DNA of 64,000 nt from CAYFNF01 sp964344485 (GTDB lineage Bacteria; Patescibacteriota; Patescibacteriia; UBA9570; XYC2-FULL-38-9). The stretch spans positions 124,001 through 188,000 of the forward strand of contig CAYFNF010000002.1 in NCBI GenBank assembly GCA_964344485.1, given 5' to 3'. A program made the translations under genes and the position numbers. The notes under the pieces were generated by a model that did no database searches, was not told where the DNA came from, and saw nothing but the letters and a program-made list of their open reading frames with translations. Each line of letters starts with the position of its first letter. The stretch's first letter is position 1. This document shows positions 25,887-34,323 of the stretch, one piece after another.

Positions 25887-26894
25887 ATGTTTATAAAGAA
25901 AATTGCAGTTGATCTAGGTACTGCGAATACCTTAGTTTTTGTACCGAAACGAGGCATTGTTATCAATGAGCCGTCTGTTGTTGCTATTTCCGTTCAGGAC
26001 AAGAAAGCCATGGCAGTAGGTAATGAGGCAAAAGAGATGCTTGGCAGAACACCAGATACTATCGTGGCACAAAAACCACTAAAGGACGGCGTGATTGCAG
26101 ATTATCGTACCACTGAGAGCATGTTGAGGTACTTTATAAATAAAGCACTCGGTGGAGTTCGAGTGTTTGCACCAGAAGTGATGATTGCTGTCCCTGCTGG
26201 AATTACCTCTACAGAACAACGTGCGGTTATTGACGCGACGCTTCAAGCTGGATCAAAGTCAGCATACATAATTAAACAACCGATCGCATCAGCAATTGGC
26301 GCAGGGATTCCTATCGGTTCTGCTTCAGGACATATGATAATTGAAGTAGGTGGGGGTACATCTGAGATTGCAGTTATTTCTCTTGGCGGTATTGTTGCCA
26401 ACACGTCAGTGCGCATTGGCGGTACGAAGTTAGACTATGCAATCCAGGAGTACGTACGTAAGAAACATAATCTCGCTATTGGTGAACGGACTGCTGAAGA
26501 GTTGAAGATTAAAATCGGCTCTGCATTACCGTTGAAAGATCCATTACGCATGGATGTACGAGGACGTGACATTATTACTGGCTTGCCAAGAACCGCCACA
26601 GTGACTTCTGATGATGTCACAGAAGCAATTCAGACAGAACTTAATGAAATCGTCGAAGCAGTAAAAGAGGTGTTACAGGAAACGCCGCCAGAATTAGCAG
26701 CGGACGTGATCGATAAAGGGATGGTGTTGTCAGGTGGTAGTGGATTGCTGCGAAATTTCGATGAGTTATTAAGTCGGGCGACCGATGTTCCAGCATACGT
26801 TGCTGATGACTGTTTACTAAATGTTGTTAAAGGCACTGGTATTGCATTAGAGAATTTAGAATCGTATAAACGATCCATCATGGAAAAAAAGTGA
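25887..26894 (+). CDS. Divergent MreB paralogue with altered active site
   Basis: The 335-residue protein is clearly of the MreB actin-like family: VDLGTANTLVFVPKRGIVINEPSVV by position 8-32, the GGGT phosphate loop, LKIKIGSALPL, and MVLSGGSGLLRN. It lacks the amphipathic N-terminal helix used for membrane binding and starts directly at the first beta strand. The EEP motif that contains the catalytic glutamate is KQP here (K130-P132), and the DxGGGTT motif is EVGGGTS (E153-S159). It may bind nucleotide without hydrolysing it normally. A standard MreB is encoded at 31925. It lies 3 nt after DUF4012 and its stop overlaps the Shine-Dalgarno of the next gene. Confidence 0.92.
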   Translation: MFIKKIAVDLGTANTLVFVPKRGIVINEPSVVAISVQDKKAMAVGNEAKEMLGRTPDTIVAQKPLKDGVIADYRTTESMLRYFINKALGGVRVFAPEVMIAVPAGITSTEQRAVIDATLQAGSKSAYIIKQPIASAIGAGIPIGSASGHMIIEVGGGTSEIAVISLGGIVANTSVRIGGTKLDYAIQEYVRKKHNLAIGERTAEELKIKIGSALPLKDPLRMDVRGRDIITGLPRTATVTSDDVTEAIQTELNEIVEAVKEVLQETPPELAADVIDKGMVLSGGSGLLRNFDELLSRATDVPAYVADDCLLNVVKGTGIALENLESYKRSIMEKK

Positions 26895-26899
26895 GGAGG
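26894..26899 (+). promoter_or_regulatory. Strong Shine-Dalgarno overlapping an upstream stop codon
   Basis: AGGAGG lies 4 nt before the ATG at 26904 and shares its first base with the TGA of the MreB paralogue. It is one of the few strong ribosome-binding sites in the window and couples the two genes. Confidence 0.75.
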
Positions 26900-26903
26900 T
26901 ATC

Positions 26904-28103
26904 ATGGTTATAGGAATTGACGCATCACGAGCAAATCTTTCGCAGCGAACGGGTACTGAATGGTATTCGTTTTATGTTATTGAAGAGCTAAAGAGATTAA
27001 TACCTAAAGAGTACTCAGTTGTTCTATACACAAAAGAAGGGTTGAAGGAAGAGCTTGCGGCTCTACCAGAGAACTGGTCAAACAAAGTACTGCGATGGCC
27101 ATTTCAGTTGTTGTGGACGCAAGCGCGATTATCGATTGAAATGATTCTGCACCCTCCTGATCTGTTGTATGTACCCGCTCACACCATACCGATACTACAC
27201 CCAAAAAAAGTCGTTACTGTGCTTCATGACATTGGGTTTGAGCGAGACGAAACACTCTATAGTGATACTGTAGTAGCTGAAAACGCTTCGTGGAAGAAGA
27301 GAATTGTAAGCATGTTGGTACAGATAGTCACATTTGGTAAATATACTGCAAGTGAAAAAGATTATCACAAATTCTCTGCACGCTTTGCATTAGAAAACGC
27401 TTCTCATATTTTAACTGTATCAGAATTTTCCAAGCAAGAGATGATGGAAGTATACAACGTCTCTACAGATAAAATTACAGTAGCGCCTAACGGCATTGCT
27501 CAGCAGCAGTTACCACAATCCGTAGTTTCTGAGTCAGTACTAGAACGTTATAAGATTACGAAACCATATATTCTTTATATTGGAAGAATAGAAAGAAAGA
27601 AAAATATAGAGCGGCTAATCAACGCATTTGACTTACTTCGAAGCGAATACGGCTTCGTGGGTACACTAGTATTGTGTGGTGCGCCCGGACATGATTACAA
27701 GCGAATTCAGTCGAGGATTAAATATCATTCATTGGAAGATGTGGTAATTCAGCCAGGTTGGACAGAACAAGCAGATCTTAGTATAATATTGCAAGAAGCA
27801 ACGGTTTTTGCTTTACCTTCACAGTATGAGGGTTTTGGAATTCCAATATTAGAAGCTATGCACGCTGGAGTTCCGGTTGCATGTTCAAAGATACCACCGC
27901 TCGTTGAAGTAGGTGCAGATGCAGCTTTATACTTTGATCCAAATTCCGAGAAAGAGATGGCAGATGTACTGCATACAGTGCTCACAGATACGCAGCAACG
28001 CAACGAGCTTGTTGTAAAAGGCAAGGCACGAATCAACGCATTCTCTTGGACCGAGACAGCAACAACTACATGGAAAAAACTACAGTGCATAATGGATGAA
28101 TAA
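26904..28103 (+). CDS. Family 4 glycosyltransferase
   Basis: The 399-residue GT-B protein opens MVIGIDASRANLSQRTGTEWY, the N-terminal loop of mannosyl/fucosyl-type GT4 enzymes. It has VVTVLHDIGFE, HILTVSEFSKQEM, LYIGRIERKKNIERLI, the GAPGHDY and PGWTEQADL strands, and the donor site PSQYEGFGIPILEAMHAGVP. Preceded by a strong Shine-Dalgarno. It ends the glycan locus; the DNA polymerase subunit gene follows after 1 nt. Confidence 0.9.
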   Translation: MVIGIDASRANLSQRTGTEWYSFYVIEELKRLIPKEYSVVLYTKEGLKEELAALPENWSNKVLRWPFQLLWTQARLSIEMILHPPDLLYVPAHTIPILHPKKVVTVLHDIGFERDETLYSDTVVAENASWKKRIVSMLVQIVTFGKYTASEKDYHKFSARFALENASHILTVSEFSKQEMMEVYNVSTDKITVAPNGIAQQQLPQSVVSESVLERYKITKPYILYIGRIERKKNIERLINAFDLLRSEYGFVGTLVLCGAPGHDYKRIQSRIKYHSLEDVVIQPGWTEQADLSIILQEATVFALPSQYEGFGIPILEAMHAGVPVACSKIPPLVEVGADAALYFDPNSEKEMADVLHTVLTDTQQRNELVVKGKARINAFSWTETATTTWKKLQCIMDE

Positions 28104-28104
28104 T

Positions 28105-29082
28105 ATGTCGCAACAATTAGAAGAAGAACAATCCAAATTACTTGAATCGCTCTTTCCGCTACAAATAGAGTATATTTCAAAGATCGCGCAAAAAATGAAT
28201 CACGCGTACTGCGTATCTGGTATCGATCAGGGGGCGCAAGATGCGTTCGTTTTATACTGGGCATCACATATTTATTGTCCAGCACAGTGCGGCACATGTA
28301 TACATTGCACAGAGTTACAAAAAGGGACGCATTTAGACCTTCTCATTGTCGACAGAGAACAAGAGCAGCCTGTTATAAAAATTGAACAAGCACACGAGAT
28401 CTGTCAATTTGTGACCAAAACCCCTCGACTTGGATCGTATAGGATTGTGGTACTACAAGATATTCATGCATTAACTATGCAAGCCGCAAATGCACTTCTG
28501 AAAGTTATTGAAGAACCACCACCGTCAACGATTTTTCTGGTCAGTACATCAAAGCCAGATATGTTGCCACAGACCCTATTATCGCGAATGCAGAGAGTGT
28601 GGATACCGTCAGTATCAGAAGATCAATGTGTATCAGTGTTAAAAGATCAATCCAAGGATATCTATGAAGCGAGAAAGAGAGGGATTATCTACGTAAGTGG
28701 TCGATTTCAACTTCTACACCTTCTAGTGCATGGAAGCGATGAAGAATTTGATCAGTGGGTTTCTCAATATGAAGCCTGGGAATCTTTCTTATCCGCATCA
28801 CTGCAAGATCGTCAATCGTTAGTGCAACAGCTGGTAGGCAAAGAAATGGACAAGAAGCAATTAGCAAATGTGTCAGGTCAATTATCAATTTTAGAGCGTG
28901 TGCTACATAGGCGACTGCGCGCTGACTGTACAAGATATCAAGCATCAAATTCAGCACTATCTATGAAAGAGGTGTGTAATCACACGATCACGCAACTACA
29001 GCAAATTGCAAAGACCATACGCATGTGTAGCGACCAAGGGAATAAAAAAATGATTATAGATTATTTACTTTGTACACTATGA
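28105..29082 (+). CDS. holB: DNA polymerase III delta prime-like subunit
   Basis: The 325-residue protein resembles the clamp-loader delta prime subunit. A zinc cluster with cysteines spaced 4-3-3 (CPAQCGTCIHC, near residues 56-66) is followed by DLLIVDRE, RIVVLQDIHALTMQAANALLKVIEEPP (about 113-139) and the sensor-1 STSKPDMLPQTLLSRM. The Walker A loop is absent (VSGIDQG), as expected for delta prime, which does not hydrolyse ATP. The ATG at 28105 follows the previous stop by 1 nt; an in-frame ATG at 28096 is less likely. The stop overlaps the next start (ATGA at 29079). Confidence 0.85.
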   Translation: MSQQLEEEQSKLLESLFPLQIEYISKIAQKMNHAYCVSGIDQGAQDAFVLYWASHIYCPAQCGTCIHCTELQKGTHLDLLIVDREQEQPVIKIEQAHEICQFVTKTPRLGSYRIVVLQDIHALTMQAANALLKVIEEPPPSTIFLVSTSKPDMLPQTLLSRMQRVWIPSVSEDQCVSVLKDQSKDIYEARKRGIIYVSGRFQLLHLLVHGSDEEFDQWVSQYEAWESFLSASLQDRQSLVQQLVGKEMDKKQLANVSGQLSILERVLHRRLRADCTRYQASNSALSMKEVCNHTITQLQQIAKTIRMCSDQGNKKMIIDYLLCTL

Positions 29083-30158
29083 AATATAAAACAACCGCAC
29101 TTCTCACGATTATTTCCTTCATCATGCTGATCGGGGCTAGCTGCTCAAGTACTGGAGGCGATGGCGGCGTCTTTAAATCAACTGATACAGGAGAGACGTG
29201 GGAACAGAAAGTATATGTTGGACAGCAAAAAAAGAAAACAATTAGTATCGCTGGCGTTAACGTAGAAAAACTCGTATTTGATCCAACGAATGCTGATGTC
29301 ATCTATCTTGCGGGCAACAGCGACGGGATTTATAAGACCGATAACGGTGGAGAACAATGGCACCAACTAAATATTGCACCCGCACGTATACGAGACATTG
29401 CGATTGATATTCAATATCCGAATAACGTATATACGGTAAAGAATAACAACATTATTAAATCCACTGATAGCGGAGGAACGTGGGAAGTAGTATATACTGA
29501 CGCTCAGAGTGCCACCATTACTGGAGTAGTAGTTGATTGGTATAACCAGCAAAGAATATATGCTGTGACTTCTATTGGCACAGTACTATTAAGTGAAGAT
29601 GAAGGAGTAAATTGGAAAGTGATCCATCAAGTTGATGAGCCACTCAAGAGTATTTATATGGATCCGAATGATAGTCGTATCATGTATATGATGGAACTAG
29701 ATTCAAATATCCATAAAACCGTCGACGGGGGCGCGACATGGGTAGAGCTCTTTGATCTGGAATTCATGAAGGAGAATAAGAACGCGAATCGAGTGAAACA
29801 ACTCGTGATGGACCCTAACGATTCTAATCGGCTCTATGTAAGCTCGCCTGTAGGTATTATGCGGTCTCACGATGGAGGCACAAACTGGGAGTTTATTGAT
29901 ACCTTAATTGAACGGGGCGCAGCACAAAACAGCTCAATAAAAAATATCGTAGTCATGCCAAACGAGCCTGAGACCATTTTATTCTCTGTCGGTCAACAAA
30001 TACATAAAACAGTCGATAATGGGGTAACGTGGAAAACTATAGAAAACTTTCCATCCACTCGTACTATTACTGAAATGGGGGTGCATAGTGATAGAGAAGG
30101 CGTCATTTTCGCTGGTACAGAATTTGTGGAGCAAGAGAAAAAAGGATTTATTAAGTAA
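29079..30158 (+). CDS. Secreted lipoprotein-like beta-propeller with BNR/Asp-box repeats
   Basis: The 359-residue protein has a signal peptide ending in IGASC (C22), an imperfect lipobox. At least seven Asp-box motifs of the type S-x-D-x-G-x-T-W recur about every 40-50 residues, e.g. STDTGETW, STDSGGTW, SEDEGVNW, KTVDGGATW, SHDGGTNW. This is the sortilin/YCF48-like propeller fold, used for binding rather than sialidase activity here because no catalytic residues are recognisable. It overlaps holB by ATGA and precedes frr by 8 nt. Function unknown; external anchored location inferred. Confidence 0.8.
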   Translation: MKYKTTALLTIISFIMLIGASCSSTGGDGGVFKSTDTGETWEQKVYVGQQKKKTISIAGVNVEKLVFDPTNADVIYLAGNSDGIYKTDNGGEQWHQLNIAPARIRDIAIDIQYPNNVYTVKNNNIIKSTDSGGTWEVVYTDAQSATITGVVVDWYNQQRIYAVTSIGTVLLSEDEGVNWKVIHQVDEPLKSIYMDPNDSRIMYMMELDSNIHKTVDGGATWVELFDLEFMKENKNANRVKQLVMDPNDSNRLYVSSPVGIMRSHDGGTNWEFIDTLIERGAAQNSSIKNIVVMPNEPETILFSVGQQIHKTVDNGVTWKTIENFPSTRTITEMGVHSDREGVIFAGTEFVEQEKKGFIK

Positions 30159-30166
30159 TAATACAT

Positions 30167-30703
30167 ATGTCAAAGGATCAATTTGAACAAGTGATTGAAG
30201 GATTGCAAGAGGAGCTACGTAGCATTCGAGCCAATCAAGCAACGCCATCATTAGTAGAGAATATCACGATTCAAGCGTATAACACGCAAATGAAAATTCA
30301 GGAAGTTGCAACAATCTCAGTCCCAGAACCGCAAATGCTCGTCATTCAACCGTGGGATAAAACAATCATGAAGGACTTAGAGTCAGGCTTGCGTGATTGT
30401 GAGTATAATTTTTCACCGGTAGTAGACGGAGATGTGGTACGAATTTCGTTTCCTCCGTTAACAGAGGAGAAGAGAAAAGAGTTGGTCAAGCTCATGAATG
30501 AAAAAATTGAGAACGGCCGCATCGCTTTACGAAAAATTCGAGAAGACGAGCTCAAGCAACTCAAACAGCAAGAGAAAGATGGCGAAATCTCTGAAGATGA
30601 TTACTTCCGACAAGAGAAAGAGATGCAGCAGCTTATTGATACATATAATCAGCAGATAAAAGATATCGCTGAAAAGAAAGAAAAAGAATTAATGACAGTG
30701 TAA
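30167..30703 (+). CDS. frr: Ribosome recycling factor
   Basis: The 178-residue protein splits post-termination ribosomes with EF-G. Landmarks are the N-terminal helix with LRSIRANQATPSLVENI, then VPEPQMLVIQPWD, FPPLTEEKRKELVKL and ALRKIREDELKQLK. Length is close to the usual 185. Usually frr follows tsf-pyrH; here it lies between a lipoprotein gene and rseP (3-nt gap), and tsf and pyrH are not in the window. Confidence 0.95.
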   Translation: MSKDQFEQVIEGLQEELRSIRANQATPSLVENITIQAYNTQMKIQEVATISVPEPQMLVIQPWDKTIMKDLESGLRDCEYNFSPVVDGDVVRISFPPLTEEKRKELVKLMNEKIENGRIALRKIREDELKQLKQQEKDGEISEDDYFRQEKEMQQLIDTYNQQIKDIAEKKEKELMTV

Positions 30704-30706
30704 CAA

Positions 30707-31837
30707 ATGGGTACGCTATATACGATAGTCATCTTCTTTGTAGTTCTCGGAATACTGGTGTGTGTACATGAGCTCGGTCATTTTGTAGTTGCCAAACTAT
30801 GGAAAGTCGCTGTTGATGAATTTGGATTCGGTTTTCCACCTAAGATCATCGGTAAAAAGTTTGGAAAGACAGAGTACTCGCTGAACTGGATTCCGCTTGG
30901 TGGATTTGTGAAAATTCGCGGTGTTGCAGGAGATGACCCGAATGCAGATTCCAAGGACCAAAAACAACAAGAGAACAGCTTCCAATCAAAGGGTTTTTTA
31001 GCAAAATTCTCCATATTGAGTGCTGGTATTGGCATGAATATCGTACTCGCAGCAGTGCTGTTTATGATTGTTTTTACTGCTGGCTTCCCTGCAGATACCT
31101 CGACCGTGCAAAATGGCGCTATTGTCACCAATGCTGAAATAACGATATCCGGTGTTATCCCAGATACACCCGCATATACGAACGGGGTACAGCCAGGTGA
31201 TGTCATCCTGAGTTATAATGACCAAACATTCGAATCGATTACACAAATTCAGAGCTTCTCAGAGCAGCATGTCGATACTGTTATGCCACTCAAACTCGAT
31301 CGTGGTGGAGAAATCATTACAATCGAGATTGAGCCAGTACACATTCACTACAATGATAAAGACTTTACCGGTATTGGGGTAGGGTTGCAGGAAATTGGCA
31401 CTGTACGATACCCATGGTATCAGTCAATATGGCTCGGTATAAAAATGACTGTAGCGGTTATTGTAGAGATCATTATTACTCTCGGAGATATCATCGCATC
31501 AGTCTTTCGTCAAGGAACAGTCGGGGATGCCGTCGCTGGTCCAGTAGGAATTGCAGTACTCACTGGACAAGTTGCGAGACTCGGCATTATACATTTAATT
31601 CAATTTACCGCTTTGCTCTCAATAAATTTGGCAATCTTCAATCTACTGCCAATACCTGCGCTAGATGGTGGCCGTCTTATATTTGTAATAGTGGAGAAGA
31701 TCAGACGTAAACCTGTGAATCAAAAGATTGAAGCAGTGGTTCATAATATCGGCTTCTTATTACTACTGTTGCTTGTAGTTATCATCACATTCAAAGATTT
31801 ATCGAATTATAACGTGTTCAATTTTTTCACGGGATAA
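30707..31837 (+). CDS. rseP: Site-2 intramembrane zinc metalloprotease
   Basis: The 376-residue membrane protease has HELGH (about 22-26) in the first helix for zinc and catalysis. A PDZ domain (about 140-215) contains SGVIPDTPAYTNGVQPGDVI. The C-terminal LDG motif NLLPIPALDGGRLIF provides the third ligand. It cleaves membrane proteins such as anti-sigma factors or signal-peptide remnants; no target is evident here. It ends the operon, and about 40 bp later the mreB promoter begins. Confidence 0.93.
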   Translation: MGTLYTIVIFFVVLGILVCVHELGHFVVAKLWKVAVDEFGFGFPPKIIGKKFGKTEYSLNWIPLGGFVKIRGVAGDDPNADSKDQKQQENSFQSKGFLAKFSILSAGIGMNIVLAAVLFMIVFTAGFPADTSTVQNGAIVTNAEITISGVIPDTPAYTNGVQPGDVILSYNDQTFESITQIQSFSEQHVDTVMPLKLDRGGEIITIEIEPVHIHYNDKDFTGIGVGLQEIGTVRYPWYQSIWLGIKMTVAVIVEIIITLGDIIASVFRQGTVGDAVAGPVGIAVLTGQVARLGIIHLIQFTALLSINLAIFNLLPIPALDGGRLIFVIVEKIRRKPVNQKIEAVVHNIGFLLLLLLVVIITFKDLSNYNVFNFFTG

Positions 31838-31875
31838 GTGAAGCTTGATCTGAGTAAATATATTGTTCAATCGTG

Positions 31876-31904
31876 TTGACAGAAGTAGAGCGCTTCAGTA
31901 TGAT
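31876..31904 (+). promoter_or_regulatory. Promoter of the mreBCD-mrdA operon
   Basis: Perfect -35 TTGACA (31876-31881) and -10 TATGAT (31899-31904) with a 17-bp spacer. The leader to the mreB ATG is about 14 nt. Confidence 0.8.
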
Positions 31905-31924
31905 ACCGAAGCTTTACTACTATT

Positions 31925-32971
31925 ATGTTTACTCAAATATTCGGCTCATTATCCAAGGATTTAGGTATCGATATTGGTACGTCAAACACGTTAGTATACG
32001 TCAAGGATAAAGGGATAGTTATCAATGAACCATCAGTAGTTGCGATCAACACACGAAATGATCAGATTATTGCGGTAGGGGACGACGCAAAGCAAATGAT
32101 GGGCAAGACACCCCCGCATATCGTTGCGTCTCAACCACTGATCGACGGTGTGGTGTCCGATTTTGAAATTGCAGAGAAAATGTTGAAGTTCTTTATTGAT
32201 AAAGTACACCATGAGACCTTCTCTGTACTTCCACGACCCCGTGTTGTGATTGCAATTCCGCTCGACGTGACTGAGGTGGAGCGCAAAGCAGCCGAGGATG
32301 CGGTGGTAAATGCAGGCGCCCGTGAGGTGCTTCTTGTTGAAGAGCCGATGGCTGCTGCAATAGGATCTCGGATTCCAATTGATGACTCTACTGGAAATAT
32401 GATTGTAGATTTGGGTGGTGGTACTACTGCAATTGCCGTTATATCGCTTGGCGGTATCGTCTCTTTTCGTTCCATCCGACTTGGTGGAGATGAATTGAAT
32501 AAAAACATTATTAACTACGTGCGTGACCATTTTAATATTTTACTAGGGGATAAAACAGCTGAAGATGCAAAAATCCTCATTGGTTCTGCGCATGAATCAG
32601 TAGATTCGCTTGAAGCAAAAGTACGAGGACGAGATCTACTGTCTGGATTGCCAAGAGAAGTAGTGATCAATAGTAACCATATACGTGAAGCTATTAACAG
32701 GTCACTAAATACCATTATCGATAATATCAAGCTCGTTATCGAAAATACCCCACCTGAATTAGTCGCAGATATCTATGAACGCGGTATCGTCCTCTCTGGT
32801 GGCACGTCGTTGCTACGAGGTATTGATAAAAAAATATCCCAGGAGATTTCCATTCCAGTTAAAATTGTTGATGATCCACTGACCGCAGTTGTTCGAGGTA
32901 CCGGCATTCTGCTTGAAGACATTGAAGCAGCGAAAGAATTATTCCTGACACCTCAATCAGACCTTCTCTAA
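31925..32971 (+). CDS. mreB: Rod shape-determining actin homologue
   Basis: The 348-residue protein is a canonical MreB. It has an N-terminal amphipathic helix (MFTQIFGSLSKDLG), nucleotide loop IDIGTSNTLVYV, the catalytic EEP (E139-E140-P141), VDLGGGTT (161-168), and IVLSGGTSLLRGID. It forms membrane filaments that guide the elongation machinery. It heads mreB-mreC-mreD-mrdA with gaps of 6 nt or overlaps of 4 nt. Compare with the divergent paralogue at 25887. Confidence 0.97.
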   Translation: MFTQIFGSLSKDLGIDIGTSNTLVYVKDKGIVINEPSVVAINTRNDQIIAVGDDAKQMMGKTPPHIVASQPLIDGVVSDFEIAEKMLKFFIDKVHHETFSVLPRPRVVIAIPLDVTEVERKAAEDAVVNAGAREVLLVEEPMAAAIGSRIPIDDSTGNMIVDLGGGTTAIAVISLGGIVSFRSIRLGGDELNKNIINYVRDHFNILLGDKTAEDAKILIGSAHESVDSLEAKVRGRDLLSGLPREVVINSNHIREAINRSLNTIIDNIKLVIENTPPELVADIYERGIVLSGGTSLLRGIDKKISQEISIPVKIVDDPLTAVVRGTGILLEDIEAAKELFLTPQSDLL

Positions 32972-32977
32972 TTCTAT

Positions 32978-33802
32978 ATGACACAAGAAAAGATCAAAAG
33001 ATTCTTTTCACGCTCGTGGATCGTTATTGCACTTCTCTGCGTGATACTTTTTTTCCATTACACGGGCATTGCTGCGCCGCTTGAAAACTTGTTCACTAGA
33101 ATTATTCAACCAGGACAAGAACCGATCTATTCTGCAATTCAATCAAATATCTCTGATACTGAACGAGAACAACATTTACAAGATTTATCAAAGCAAGAAT
33201 TAATAACACTTGCTTCTGAGTATGAGGAGCAAGTAGAGAATTTAATCAGCGAGAACACACAGCTACGGTCTTTAGTGGAAGACGCAGATCTGCTACAGGA
33301 ACAAATACATTTTTTAGAAGAGCGCTCCTATAATGCAGTGCAAGCAAAGATTGTCAGTCGGTCATCAGAATCTCTTTCTCAGACGTTGATTATCAACCGA
33401 GGGTCAGCTCACGGAATAAAAGAAGGATATCCAGTAATTATCGAAGATGGCATTCTCGTAGGAACAGTACAGCGCGTGCAAGATTACTCATCTCAAATTC
33501 TATTAATTACGAGTTTCGATTCCCATGTCGGTGCACAAATCCAGAACGAGCAACAGAGCCAAGGAATCATTTCCGGGGAGCACAATCTATCATTGCGCAT
33601 CGACTACGTTCCTCAATTTGATGTTCTGTTACCTCAAGCCGTAGTCACCACTAGCGGAGTAAATAATAATATACCAAGCGGCCTGATTATCGGACAAATT
33701 CAAGAGGTAATAAATGACCCAGGCTCTTTATTTCAGTACGCCATAGTGCAACCGTTATTTACTTCACCTGAAGTATCATTAGTTTCCATTATATTGCCAT
33801 GA
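32978..33802 (+). CDS. mreC: Rod shape-determining protein MreC
   Basis: The 274-residue protein has a cytoplasmic basic start, one transmembrane helix (about 13-30), a coiled coil (about 60-115, LITLASEYEEQVENLISENTQ by position) and the MreC beta domain with IINRGSAHGIKEGYPVI and LLITSFDSHVGAQIQ. It links MreB to PBP2 on the outer side of the membrane. The stop overlaps the mreD start by 4 nt. Confidence 0.95.
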   Translation: MTQEKIKRFFSRSWIVIALLCVILFFHYTGIAAPLENLFTRIIQPGQEPIYSAIQSNISDTEREQHLQDLSKQELITLASEYEEQVENLISENTQLRSLVEDADLLQEQIHFLEERSYNAVQAKIVSRSSESLSQTLIINRGSAHGIKEGYPVIIEDGILVGTVQRVQDYSSQILLITSFDSHVGAQIQNEQQSQGIISGEHNLSLRIDYVPQFDVLLPQAVVTTSGVNNNIPSGLIIGQIQEVINDPGSLFQYAIVQPLFTSPEVSLVSIILP

Positions 33803-34323
33803 GACGCTTTTGGATCGAATGTATATGGTTAACAAGCGCCGTGGTACTAGTTGTACTACATACCACACTGTACGTTGATATTTTCGAGCAACTACTCCAT
33901 CCCATCCTTCTACTTGCAGTACTATTTGGTGTGTACGGATTTCATACGCGTTCTGTCTATTTCGCCTTTGTCTGTGGGTATATGCTAGAACTGTTTTCAA
34001 CATTACCATTCGGGGTTATTACTGTTTCATACATCAGTAGTGTGGCAGTATTATACCTATTTCAAAAACGTATATTTAAGAATACCGCAACACATGCATT
34101 CGTCATAAACGCAATTATTGCCACTGGGGTCTATCACGCAGTTTTTCTGCTATGTATCATCCTCTCGCGAGCCGTAGGTGTTGTGCAGGTCTCGTCGTTT
34201 TCATGGATGCAGTACGCCACTACTGCGCTATGGCAAACCGCAATACACATTCTCATACTTGCAGTGATATTCATTGTGGATTCTCTATTGCAGAAGCGAA
34301 TCGTTGTGCATAAACACACATGA
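33799..34323 (+). CDS. mreD: Rod shape-determining protein MreD
   Basis: The 174-residue protein has about five to six hydrophobic helices and lies between mreC and mrdA with ATGA-type overlaps on both sides. Sequence conservation in MreD is low, so the name rests mainly on size, topology and position. GYMLELFSTLPFGVIT resembles the family's central segment. Confidence 0.88.
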   Translation: MRRFWIECIWLTSAVVLVVLHTTLYVDIFEQLLHPILLLAVLFGVYGFHTRSVYFAFVCGYMLELFSTLPFGVITVSYISSVAVLYLFQKRIFKNTATHAFVINAIIATGVYHAVFLLCIILSRAVGVVQVSSFSWMQYATTALWQTAIHILILAVIFIVDSLLQKRIVVHKHT

